Positions 33,285-43,122 of a stretch of DNA of 64,000 bases are shown piece by piece. The stretch is taken from assembly GCA_036250195.1 (NCBI GenBank), contig JAVHZZ010000005.1, positions 125,988,098-126,052,097 of the forward strand, written 5' to 3'. Within the stretch, counting starts at the first letter, position 1, and each line of letters begins with the position of its first letter. A model generated the notes under the pieces. That model saw nothing but the letters and a program-made list of their open reading frames with translations. It was not told the DNA's origin and ran no database searches. This DNA is from Mixophyes australis (taxonomy: Eukaryota > Chordata > Amphibia > Anura > Limnodynastidae). A program made the translations under genes and the position numbers.

Positions 33285-34297
33285 ACTGTTCCTGGTCCAA
33301 AGAAGTGTTTACCCACGGGGGTATCCAGACTTTTCTTTAATGTGTGTCTGTGTAGATTCATCCTGGTTTGTAGTTTCTGCTTGGTTTCGTCAATGTAAAT
33401 TCCCTCAGGGCACCTTGTACACTGTATCATGTACACCACATTGGAGGATGTACATGAGAATGTGTCAGTGATTTTATAGTCCCATTGTGTGTTGGGTATG
33501 TGGACTGTGTTTGTTGGTAGGACATGGGTGCTGGTTTTGCATTTTTTGTTTTTGCAAGGGAAGGTGCCAGTCTCTGTTGGTGATGAGAGGGCACTTCTAA
33601 TGAGGAGATTTCTTAAGTTGGGAGGCTGTTTGTATGAAAAGAGAGGTAAATCTGGGAATATATCCTTCAGTCTCTTGTCTTTCTGAAATATGGGTTGAAG
33701 GTTAGCAGCATTTTCCCCCAAAATGTTCATGTGGGGATTGTAAGTGATCACTAGGGGCACCCTGCTGTTAACCTCCTTTTGTTTGTAATCCAAGAGGCTA
33801 CTCCTTGGGATCATTGTGGCTCTGTGGATCTGTTCATCTAGAACTATTGGATGGTATCCTTGTTGTAGGAATGTATTTCTTAGTGATAGCAGGTGTTGTT
33901 TTCTGTCTTCACTGTCTGAACAAATCCGAATGTATCTAAGAGCTTGGCAGTAAATGATGGACTTCTTTATATGTCCTGGGTGAAAGCTGTTCCATCTCAA
34001 ATATGCTGGGCGGCCTGTAGGTTTGTGATAGACTGATTTTTGTATAGTATTGTTTTTATTGTATAGGAAATGTATCTGAGATCGTAAGTAGTTAAGAGTG
34101 AGTCTAATGGTCGGGTGAAATTTGTTGAAGTTTTTATGGAAAGTCAGCAGCTCATCTTCAGAGCCAGTCCAGGTTAGTAGCAAATCATCAATATAACGGA
34201 AGTATGCTAGAGGTTTAATTGTGCAACTTGATAAGAATTCATCTTCTAGTTTAGCCATGAAAAGATTAGCATACTGAGGTAACATCTTACTACCCAT
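33281..34297 (-). pseudogene. Penelope-like RT (C-terminal half) and GIY-YIG endonuclease
   Basis: Begins MGSKMLPQYANLFMA, a conserved RT block, followed by the catalytic FRYIDDLLLTWTG (YIDD). The thumb and a basic linker lead to the endonuclease: NVVYMIQCTRCPEG then IYIDETKQKLQTRMNLHR. The second half of the GIY-YIG signature normally reads YVG or YIG; here Gly is Asp. The Arg in RMNLHR is kept. The enzyme would nick target DNA and prime reverse transcription. The start is not a true start: the coding region formerly ran on from 34593 upward. Confidence 0.9.
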
Positions 34298-34593
34298 GGC
34301 ACTTACAAAAGTGGAAGCTGCTCAAATCAATTTATAGGCCATAACAGGTGCTTGAAAGGGTGGGGTTATCCTGCAAGGAACACATATGTATGGCTCAAAT
34401 ATATGGGACTCTCATTGTTTAGAGTGGGACCATCCTATTAGCAAAAGCGCCTTGGCGTGGCGGATGGCTTAAAAATACATTTGCAAATGTGTGCAACAAA
34501 GACTTTTGCATTTTTATCTACAGTAGAAATGGCAGATCTGTTGCTGGCTATAGCAGTGGGCTGGGGGAAAAATGTTTTTTACCCATGGCACTT
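34292..34593. mobile_element. 274-bp insertion with 14-bp target duplication in the Penelope RT
   Basis: TACCCATGGCACTT occurs at 34292-34305 and again at 34580-34593. Coding sequence of the RT reads right up to both copies, so 34306-34579 is an insert. The insert has no ORF or obvious TIR; its plus strand ends GGGGGAAAAATGTTTTT(T). A 12-16 bp duplication suits LINE-driven retroposition of a small RNA or SINE. Confidence 0.75.
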
Positions 34594-34935
34594 CCCTCCC
34601 ATACACTGCAGGTATATGTCTTTCCCAAAAGAAAAGTAATTATGATTGAGTACGAACCTAATCAGCTGCAGGGTCGGCTCCGTGGCTAGACTGTTTTTTG
34701 AAGGTAGTGTTGGCATGTGGCTATGCCATCCTTGTGGGGTATGTTAGAGTACAGAGACTCCACATCCATAGTTGTCAGTATTGAGCCTTCTGGTAGTGGA
34801 CCCAGGGCTGAAAGTTTGCAGAGAATATCCGTGGTATCCTGGATATAGCTGAGTGTTCGTCTCATCAAGGGTTTTAGAACATTCTCTATCCAGCCAAACA
34901 TATTTTCCGTTAAGGTCCCAATACCAGAAATATTA
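34594..34935 (-). pseudogene. Penelope-like RT, N-terminal half (partial)
   Basis: Contains LGPLPEGSILTTMDVESLYSN with the first catalytic Asp (TMDV), IPHKDGI, then FVLNHNYFSFGKDIYLQ up to the insertion. The frame breaks once near 34686. Sequence upstream of about 34935 is no longer recognisable. Confidence 0.85.
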
Positions 34936-35550
34936 ATGTATTAACTACTCTCTTACCTACTCGGGCGGCACATTACCTACTTGAGCGGCACATTACTAAC
35001 GGACGGACTATCCATATATTTAAGTGCCGCTTTGATAGGAATGGTTTAAAGAGGAACATTCCTTTAGTATTCATAAAATGAGCTCCATGGAAAATCTCTG
35101 CCCATGAATACAAATAGGCAACAATATGAGAGTAAAGGATAATGAAACATTACTAATTAAAGTATATATCAAGTAAAAACACTGAATAACATTGGCTCAC
35201 CAATATAAGCAGGCTATAATATGGGGGCATGAGAATATAATATGCCATAAATATAAATATCCATTGTATAAGATTATCGAATAGTAATGACAAACAAGTA
35301 TAGGCATCCTTTCTCTTTGCTCCATATACTACACAGACTTTACCAATGAGGAATATACTTTGGTAGACCATCAAAGTGGTGAAACATAGCACCCATTGCT
35401 GTCATCTAGAGTCTGCATATATACAGCAGAATTATAAAATATATTTGTGGTTTGGAAACAAGTGCAACATTGTTATTATTTGCATTATACATCTAGTTAA
35501 CAACATATAATAGGGATACTTAGAATTCTATCAGTATCCCAATTGCTATA
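34936..35550. other. No gene seen
   Basis: Unassigned, with a short duplicated phrase (CGGCACATTACCTACT...) at about 34965-35000. Confidence 0.5.
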
Positions 35551-36215
35551 TGTTATGTCTCACTGGAGACAACTACCAACCAGTATTGGCACTGGCCTTT
35601 CCAGGGCGCGGAGTCTAACCGACCCCCCGGTCTTCTCCAAGAACCACCACAAGGCGGGATGGTTTTAGCTGCCGGAAGCCCGCAGGTCGCGGCCCCTAGG
35701 TTAGCACACCGGCGTGGTAGAGAGATAGTAGTAAGGTGAACAGTTCTGGGAACACAGTAAAAGGCCTTGTCAAGCTGGATACTAAACAGCTTTATTGTAA
35801 GAAGTAGGAAGCCAGACGAACCTTGTTGTCTAGTAGAGAGGCACGAGAAGACAAACACGAGAGGAGTCAGGAACTGTAGCCGGTTCGGTACACAGAGGGT
35901 CAGCCAGTGCGTGTAATTAATGATTCAGCAGATGCAGGGTTAAATAGACAAGCCGGGTCGGTACACAGAAAGTCAGCCAGTGCATGTTGCCAGGGATTCA
36001 GCAGATGCAGGGTTAAATAGACAAGCCGGGTCGGTACACAGAAAGTCAGCCAGTCTTCACAGGGAGAAGTGCACAGGGAAAGCACAGGGATCGGGAACAG
36101 CCAGACGCTAAGTACACTTGTTGCTCTGACACAGGAGAGTGTCAGAGTGAAGACTAAATAGTGGGGAAGTTTGAATTCCCCATCTCTCAGGTCACGTGAT
36201 CAGACAGACCTAACA
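35551..36215 (-). repeat. 3' LTR of Gypsy-3
   Basis: 665 bp, TGTTAGGTCTG to AGACATAACA on the reverse strand. It contains tandem AAGCCGGGTCGGTACACAGA units (35890-36050), the block GCAGGTCGCGGCCCC (35682-35696) and the promoter described at 36121-36160. Confidence 0.92.
36121..36160 (-). promoter_or_regulatory. Gypsy-3 LTR core promoter and self-primer sequence
   Basis: Reverse-strand TATTTAG (36160-36154) is followed about 30 nt on by GTCAGAGCAA (36130-36121), exactly complementary to the primer site at 40462-40453. CTCTGACAC/GTGTCAGAG (36147-36139 and 36132-36124) is a perfect 9-bp inverted repeat with a 6-nt loop. The same 10-mer is kept in the 5' LTR (41032-41023). Confidence 0.65.
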
Positions 36216-37723
36216 GTACCCCCTCCCTCAGGGGTGGCCATTGGACGCCCTATATGCGTCCTATATGGTTTAGAAGGAAATTTAGCGTAAAAATCCTTTA
36301 AAAGTCTAGGTGCATGAAGGTCCCTAGTGGAAATCCAAGAACGCTCCTCAGGTCTGTAGCCTTTCCAGTCAACGAGGAATTGTAAAGAACCTCTAGAAAT
36401 GCAGGAGTTAAGAATCTCTTTGATTTCAAATTCTTGATTCTGTGTGAAGAGGGCAGCGGGAGGTCTCCTAGTAGAAGAAAACTTGACAAGGGGTTTCAGA
36501 AGGGAAACATGAAACACATCTGGAATTTTCAAGGTGGGGGGAAGACTCAATCTAAAAGCCACCGGGTTTATGACATCCGAAATTTTTAAAGGTCCAATGA
36601 AGCGAGGAGCAAACTTCCTTGAAGGCACCAATAAATGGAGGTTCTGGGTGGATAACCAAACCTTGTCGCCGGGGTAGAGAATGGGTGTAGGTTTTCTCCT
36701 TTTGTCAAAAGATTTTTTACTAGTGGCGGAAGTTTGGGACAATTTACGTCTGACTGAGTCCCACCTAGAGGAATAATCTTGAAGGAGGGAGTCAACGGCA
36801 GCAACTCTGGAGGGAGGAAGATCATGAAAAGGAGGGATTTCGGGAAGGAATCCTTGGAGGTCAAAGAAAGGGGATATACCCGTGGACTCATGAGCCTGAT
36901 TATTATGGGCGAACTCTGCCCAAGGTAACAGATCAACCCGGTCATCATGTTTGACGGAGATATAGCACCGCAGGAAATTTTCAAGCTCTTGGTTGGTTCT
37001 TTCGGTGAGGCCATTGGATTGGGGATGATATGCAGAGGAGAAGTTCAGTTTAATCCCACAGACACGAGAAAATGCCCTCCAAAATTTTGCCACAAATTGG
37101 GTTCCACAATCGGAAGCAATAACATCAGGACAACCATGAAGACGGAGGACCTGTCTTACAAAAATTCGTGCCAAGGCATGAGCAGAAGGTAGGCCCTTCA
37201 AGGGCACAAAATGAGCAGCTCGAGAGAGACGGTCAGTGACAACCCAAACTACGGAGAAACCTTTGGAAACGTGGAGGTCGGTAATAAAATCCATGGAAAG
37301 ATGACACCAAGGACGATCTGAGAATGTGAAGCAGATGTAATAACCCATAAGGAGCCTGTCGAGGAACTGTATTCTGAGCACAGGTGGGACATGCTGCCAT
37401 GAAGTCTTGTATATCAGACAGTATAGATGGCCACCAGTAGTTGCATGACACAAATTCCTTGGTCGGATACCTGCATGACCGGCAAATCGGGAAGCATTGG
37501 CCCATTTAAGAAGCTTAGAACGTAGGTGGGGAGGGACCAAGGTCTTCCCTCGGGGAACACGGTGAGTAGGGGTGGTAGCCACGATACATTTCGGATCCAG
37601 AACAAGTCTAGGAGAATCTTCCACAGCATCGGTAGAGTTGAAAGAACGGGACAGAGCGTCAGCTTTTTTGTTCTTGGAACCTGGCCTGAATGTGATGATC
37701 ATGTTCAAACGAGAGAAAAACAA
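36200..37723 (-). pseudogene. Gypsy-3 integrase with chromodomain
   Basis: 507-residue frame. The core has MDFITDLH, ASDCGTQF (Gly to Cys drift next to the second Asp) and AYHPQSNGLTERTNQELE, with all three acidic positions kept. After a PGDKVWLSTQN linker and a GPF-type domain comes a complete chromodomain (FEIKEILNS, LVDWKGYRPEERSWI, HAPRLLKDF). Chromodomains steer chromoviral integration to marked nucleosomes. The zinc finger between about 37330 and 37480 reads out of frame here; the correct frame (YWWPSILSDI, CPTCAQN) lies in 37505-37233, so two compensating indels flank it. Confidence 0.92.
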
Positions 37724-38081
37724 TGGCCTGACGGGGGTTGAGACAAGATGCTGTATGAAGGTAAAGAAGATTCTTGTGATCCGTGTATATGGTTATGGGA
37801 AACATAGCTCCCTCCAAGTGATGCCTCCACCCCTCCAGAGCTAACTTAATGGCAAGAAGCTCCTTGTCCCCAATGCCATAATTTTTCTCAGAGGCAGAGA
37901 ATTTCCAGGATAAGAAGCCACGCGGAGAGAGTTCCCCCGAGGAGTCCCTTTGAGATAATATGGCTCCTACGTCAACCGAAGATGTATCGACTTCCAGGAA
38001 AAAAGGAAATGTAGGATCAGCCTGAGAAAGGATGGGGGCAGAAGTAAAGGCTCTTTTCAGTGAAGAAAAAGCCTCGACCAC
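37659..38081 (-). pseudogene. Gypsy-3 RNase H
   Basis: Begins in the RT connection (FSSLKRAFTSAPIL), then FFLEVDTSSVDVGAILSQ with the first RNase H Asp, [19 protein letters not shown] with the Glu, and [22 protein letters not shown]. An indel near 37700 breaks the join to the linker KKADALSRSF found in the integrase frame. Confidence 0.9.
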
Positions 38082-38245
38082 TTCTGGGGGCCAGGATTTA
38101 GAATTGGCGGATTTCTTGGTTAAAGCAGTGATGGGTGCTATTAAAGATGAGAAACTCTTGATAAATTGTCTGTATCAATTGGCGAAGCCTATGAACCTTT
38201 GCACCGCCTTAAGTTCAACTGGCTAAGGCCATTCCACCACTGCCT

Positions 38246-38608
38246 TCAGTTTCTCGGGATCCATGAGCAGACCAGAGCCGGACACACATAGCCTAAGAAG
38301 GGGAGATAATCTTTTTCGAAGAGGCATTTCTCTAGCTTACAATATAATTGGTGCTGACGTAAGCGGCCAAGTACCAAGGAGATATGTCTATGATGAGATG
38401 ATATATCGGAAGAAAATATAAGAATATCGTCCAGGTAGATAACTACAAAGTGGTATAGAAAATCCTGAAAAATTTCATTCATAAAGTTTTGAAAAACGGC
38501 AGGGGCATTACTCAAGCCAAAAGGCATGACGATGTATTCAAAGTGTCCGCCATGGGTATTGAATGCCGTTTTCCACTCGTCTCCTTGTTTAATAGGAATG
38601 AGGTTTTA
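38246..38608 (-). pseudogene. pol: Gypsy-3 reverse transcriptase, palm
   Basis: In the same frame as the protease/RT N-terminus but cut by an in-frame TAA at 38606-38608 just after [19 protein letters not shown] and the catalytic IYLDDILIF are intact, then [19 protein letters not shown]. An indel at about 38280 leads to the RNase H frame. Confidence 0.92.
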
Positions 38609-39520
38609 AGCGCCTCTGAGGTCCAATTTGCAGAACACTGAAGATCCCTTAATCCTTTCAAATAACTCAGATATCAAGGGTAGGGGAAATTTATTTTTCA
38701 CCATTATGGCATTGAGACCCCGGTAATCGATACAAGGACGAAGACCACCATCCTTTTTCTTTACGAAGAAGAACCCAGCCCCTGCTGGGGAGGTGGATTT
38801 CCTAATAAAACCTTGTTTCAGATTTTCTTCAATATACGTAGACATGGAGACAGATTCTGGCATGAATAATGGATAGACCCGGCCCCTGGGTGGCACTTTT
38901 TCCAGTAGGAGTTCAATACTACAATCCCAGGGTCGGTGAGGAGGTAATTTAGAAGCCTCTTTCTCACTGAACACGTCAGAGAAGGAATGATATTGGGAAT
39001 GAATTCCAGGAGAGATATGGGAGGAAGAAGCGCCCTTGGGGAGAGACCTCTTTACCTTCGGGAGACAACGAGAATGGCAGGCCGGGCCCCAAGCAAGGAC
39101 TTCCGCTTTATGCCAATTCAGAGTGGGAGAATGAAGTTTGAGCCAGGGAAGACCGAGCACTAAAGGATTGATGGTTTCGGGAATGACAATGAAGGAAATG
39201 ACTTCAGTGTACAATGCTCCGATCTGCAGAGAAAGGTTCACAGTACGTTCATAAATAGATCCCCCTACAATACGACTGCCATCTATAGCAGTGAGGACCA
39301 TGGGAGGATCAAGAGAAAGGGTAGGTACCCCTAATATTCGGACAATGGCGGCACTTAAGAAATTCCCTGCAGCCCTGGAATCAATAAGAGCTGGAAGAGA
39401 AAGTGGAATATCTTTGAAAAGTAGAAGGGCCTGAATAGAAAAACAAGAATCGACAGGAGATGTAGAGGAAACACCTAACCTGGCCTCTCCGGAACCGGTT
39501 AAGCTCTGTCGTTTTCCCAT
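38606..39520 (-). pseudogene. Gypsy-3 protease and RT fingers
   Basis: ATG at 39520 lies inside the 3' end of gag in another frame (140-nt overlap), so pol may be entered by frameshift. Protease: [12 protein letters not shown] (expected DSG) and [13 protein letters not shown] fingers follow: [40 protein letters not shown] and [22 protein letters not shown], where the first RT catalytic Asp is present. It stops at 38606. Confidence 0.92.
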
Positions 39521-40447
39521 CCGCTTGGCACAAGTACTCAGCAGATGCCCAAGTTCTCCACAGTATAAACATAGTTGGTTCTTGAAACGTCTCTCTCTCC
39601 TCCTGAGAGAGACGTGCTCTGCCTAATTGCATAGGCTCTTCTACAGGAACCATAGGACTTTGAGAGCGTGCGGCCAAACGACGGGAAACCTCCTTCTCCT
39701 GGGTACGTTTCCGGAAACTAATGTCTATTTGATTGCAGAGCAAAACCAAAGCGTCCAAGGAGGTAGGAAGCTCACGACCTACTAATTCATCTTTAATCCA
39801 TTCAGACAGGCCCTGCCAGAAGGTGGCCACCAACGCCTCATCATTCCAACGGAGTTCAGCCGCAAGAGTGAAAAATTGGAGAGTGTACTGTCCAAGAGGG
39901 AGTGTACCCTGGCGAAGGTGTAGAAGGCCAGTAGCAGCACTGGACACTCGTCCAGGTTCATCGAAGATGCGCCGAAAGGTCTCCAAGAAAGTGGCGCAAT
40001 TGTGTAACAAAGGATTGTTATATATTCCCACATAGGAGATGCCCAGGCTAGCGCTGGTCCAGATAATAACGATATAATGTAGGCCACTTCAGTTTTTTCA
40101 GTAGGAAAGTTCCCAGGCTGCAATTCAAACTGGATGGCACATTGATTTAAAAATCCACGGCTTGCCTTGGGGTCCCCGTCAAACTTGGAAGGATTAGGAA
40201 TACAAAGCTGCAACGACGCAGGAGTAGGGGCCACAGCGCCACTAGGAGGAGGAGCGGCCTGCGGAGGAGAGGGAGGAAGCGGTGGTACACCCACCTGGGC
40301 CGAGAGGGTATTCTGAAAAGTATCTAAATGGGCGGACATACTCTGAAGGCATTGCAGCTGCTGGGTTTGGTTCTTCTCTTGCTCTTCAACCCTAGCAGCC
40401 AGGTGCTCCAGCAGATCTCTAGCAGAAGGGTTCCCAGATCCATCCAT
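39381..40447 (-). pseudogene. gag: Gypsy-3 gag
   Basis: ATG at 40447, 6 bases beyond the primer site. N-terminal helix (DLLEHLAARVEEQEKNQTQQ), proline-rich linker, capsid motif ALAWASP, then a one-base slip near 40030 into the second frame with FRRIFDEPGRVS and LRWNDEALVATFWQGLS. The zinc knuckle region near 39560-39590 is disturbed ([14 protein letters not shown]), so no intact CCHC is read. It overlaps the protease frame. Confidence 0.88.
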
Positions 40448-40452
40448 AATGG

Positions 40453-40462
40453 GTCAGAGCAA
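40453..40462 (-). promoter_or_regulatory. Gypsy-3 primer binding site, self-priming type
   Basis: Reverse-strand TTGCTCTGAC, 2 nt inside the LTR end at 40465. Exactly complementary to GTCAGAGCAA in both LTRs. Confidence 0.65.
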
Positions 40463-40464
40463 AC

Positions 40465-41044
40465 TGTTATGTCTCACTGGAGACAACTACCAACTGGTAT
40501 TGGCACTGGCCTTCCCAGGGCGTGGAGTCTAACGAATCCCCCGGTCTTCTCCAAGGCGGGATGGTTTTAGCTGCCGGAGGCCAGCAGGTCGCTGCCCCTA
40601 GGTTAGCCCACCTGTGTGGTAGAGAGATAGTAGTAAGGTGAACAGTTCTGGGAACACCGCAAAAGGCCTCATCTAGCTGGATACTAAACAGCTTTATTGT
40701 AAGAAGTAGGAAGCCAGACGTACCTTGCTCTCTAGTAGAGAGGCACGAGGAGACAAACACGAGAGGAGTCAAGAATTGTAGCTTGTTCGGTACACAGAGG
40801 GTCAGCCAGTGCGTGTTGCCAGGGATTCAACAGATGCAGGGTTAAATAGACAAGCCGGGTCGGTACACAGAAAGTCAGCCAGTGCATGTTGCCAGGGATT
40901 CAGCAGATGCAGGGTTACATAGACAAGCCGGGTCGGTACACAGAAAGTCAGCCAGTCGTCACAGGGAGAAGTGCACAGGGAAAGCACAGGGATCGGGAAC
41001 AGCCAGACGCTAAGTACACTTGTTGCTCTGACACAGGAGAGTGT
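40465..41044 (-). repeat. 5' LTR of Gypsy-3, U3 truncated
   Basis: Very similar to 35551-36132, but the U3 with TATA box is gone beyond about 41044. The break lies inside the start-site inverted repeat. Confidence 0.88.
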
Positions 41045-41295
41045 GGATATCAACCATTCATAATGATGTCCATAACAAAAAAAACAGTCTGCGAATTCCT
41101 ATGTAATGGTGCCATTGTTACTCTCTGCTCCTGTAACAATGGCAACATTACCTAGGAATCGGACCCAGTAGGAATATGTTTGAACTACTTACTGCAAGTA
41201 TTTGGAACTCAATCTGACTTGACTTGGAACTTTTGTATAATTACTCCTTCTGTTTTATTTGTTATGGACATCATTATGGGTAGTTGACACCCATA
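41045..41295. mobile_element. 250-bp element with terminal inverted repeats
   Basis: Left arm 41045-41076 (CATAATGATGTCCATAAC at its inner end) is the inverse of 41261-41292 (GTTATGGACATCATTATG). Inside lies a second near-perfect hairpin (24-bp arms around 41095-41150, ATGGTGCCATTGTTAC against GTAACAATGGCAACAT). It is probably a Tc1/mariner-type MITE; the right end CCCATA suggests a TA site. Confidence 0.65.
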
Positions 41296-43122
41296 CATGC
41301 GGTTTTGGGCTTTTGCTGTACTGCCTGATATTTTCTCCCACACATACAGTTTTTGTTCCTAAAATAAACTCCTTTATTTTGCCACAATTATTTAAGGTAA
41401 ATGTTAAAATGGTAAGAGAGGTTATTTAAGAGAAGAACATCAACCAGTAGGTAAATTTCAACCAACTTTATATGCCGAGCGATTTTCCATGCGATCAATT
41501 GTCTGATCGCTCGGTCCATGGACTGCACACACTAGCCTTGTTTAGGACGATAAAGGGAAGAACGGACGTCCCTTTAGCAACTTTTTACAGCCATGTTGTC
41601 GTGAGCAATGTAATTTCGTACTCACTGTTGTGGATCGGTCGGAAGTTTATACACACTGCACAACGGAAACGAGATTGGAACGAAAATATTAAACGGTACG
41701 ACCAACCAAATGAGGCGACAATCGTCCATTTGGGCAGACTTTCGACCATCGTGTCACTGCACACACTGACCCGACTTTTGAAAGAGCGGTCGTATGTCGG
41801 CTGTTTGAGCCGATTATTGGACGAAAACAGTGTAGTGTGTACCCAGCTTTAGGCAACAGGAAGCAAATAAACTCACTGCAGATATCCGATATATAAAATA
41901 CCAATTTAATCAAACATCTAAATAAGTGGAACTCAAAGAGCTGCACGTAGGAGAGGATATATGTCAGATTGAGAAACAGAAGAGACTCACAAAATCTATG
42001 TTTAAGACCCAACAGTAAATGTTGACTAACCTGTATCACCTTGAAAATAGGTCCAGGAGAAATAACCTTTGTTTAGTGGGTTTCCAGAATCATCCAAAGG
42101 CTAGATCCTAATATCATTTCTATCTACAATCTTACATTAGATCTTAAAGGTCCCTGATGAAATCAGCACCTTATAAATTGAATGTGCCCATAGACTTGGG
42201 CCACCAAGGGAAATATAAAAGACAGAGAACAGTAATTTTTATTCAGCAGTTGGTACAATAAACTGGAAAGAAAAATAGTTTGCTACTCTTCTGATTATTC
42301 TGCAGAAGTTACCAGGCGAGAATTCTCTCCAATATATGCCGAACTAATAAATGCAGGAAAGAAATTTGCCCAACTCTACTTGGCAAGATTTAGGATCTTT
42401 GATGGTAAAGAATAAAAGGACTTCACAACAGTTGGTGATGCTTGACTGTTGCTAGTGGAAGAGGAGATGGAAGCAGAGGAAATAGCCTGTTACTAAGGGG
42501 ATGTTTATCTTTATCTGGACGTCCCCAGGTTTCTCCCTTCCTGAGCATGTTAAAGGCTGAAGTACTCAATATATTCTATCTAAACAGAAGGGCAGCCCTT
42601 CTAGACATAGAAACAGAGGTCAAAATATTTTACAGAAAATTGAGTTCATACACACTAGATAATCACTAGATGAGACTACACAAGCCAACATTTTGAAAAT
42701 ATTTGAGCCTGAATTCTGCTTAAGCAACTGTGATAAATAGCTACTTCCTAAGTGCTACAACTCCTATAATTTCATATAATTATGTAAGTTTTAAGTGGGA
42801 GTGACCACCCGCATTGTTTGTCTTCATCTCATCTCCCTCAAAACGTTGTTTAATTTGCTTCCACCCACAGCACATTTACAATCTACAATTTGCTAACTAT
42901 TATTTTGTGAAAAAGAAAAGAGTAACATGAAAGGAAAACAAAATAAAATAAGATGATAACTAACTTGGATTACTTGTTATTATTTTTTTACCATGATTTG
43001 TAACCATTATTTTTTTTAGATTTAATTTAATTTACTTTAAATGTTCCTATATAAGTTACATTATTTTAATTTATTTGAATAGTTATTTGTATAAATTTGT
43101 TAAATAGTCCAGGGGTTTTCCT
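41296..43122. other. Mostly unassigned; possible DNA-transposon fragment 41470-41852
   Basis: 41470-41852 is GC-richer and ends AGTGTGTACCCAGCTTTA, reminiscent of small frog DNA transposons with GGGTACACAC ends, but no opposite end was found. The rest shows nothing. Confidence 0.35.

Larger units (their letters stand above)
32828..34935 (-). mobile_element. Penelope-like element, 5' truncated
   Basis: Reverse-strand RT plus GIY-YIG endonuclease, followed by a 3' region with a hammerhead-type motif and an inverted repeat (AATACTTTCGTGTC, 32830, against GACAAAAGTATT, 32850). The N-terminus is missing beyond about 34935. The RT is split by a 274-bp insertion, and a frameshift near 33285 separates the last part of the protein. 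Confidence 0.88.
35551..41044 (-). mobile_element. Gypsy-3: nearly full-length sushi-like Ty3/Gypsy retrotransposon
   Basis: Reverse-strand element with LTRs at 41044-40465 (5', truncated) and 36215-35551 (3', complete), primer site, gag, protease, RT, RNase H, integrase and chromodomain. It is the best preserved Gypsy here, but broken by single stops and indels. A purine tract (GAGGGAGGGGGTAC, reverse strand, next to 36215) precedes the 3' LTR. The 5' LTR lacks its first 85 or so bases, cut where a TIR element starts. Confidence 0.93.

Noticed and set aside
41472..41852. 126-codon open frame as a host gene
   Set aside because: The frame lies in what looks like a small DNA transposon; no domain.
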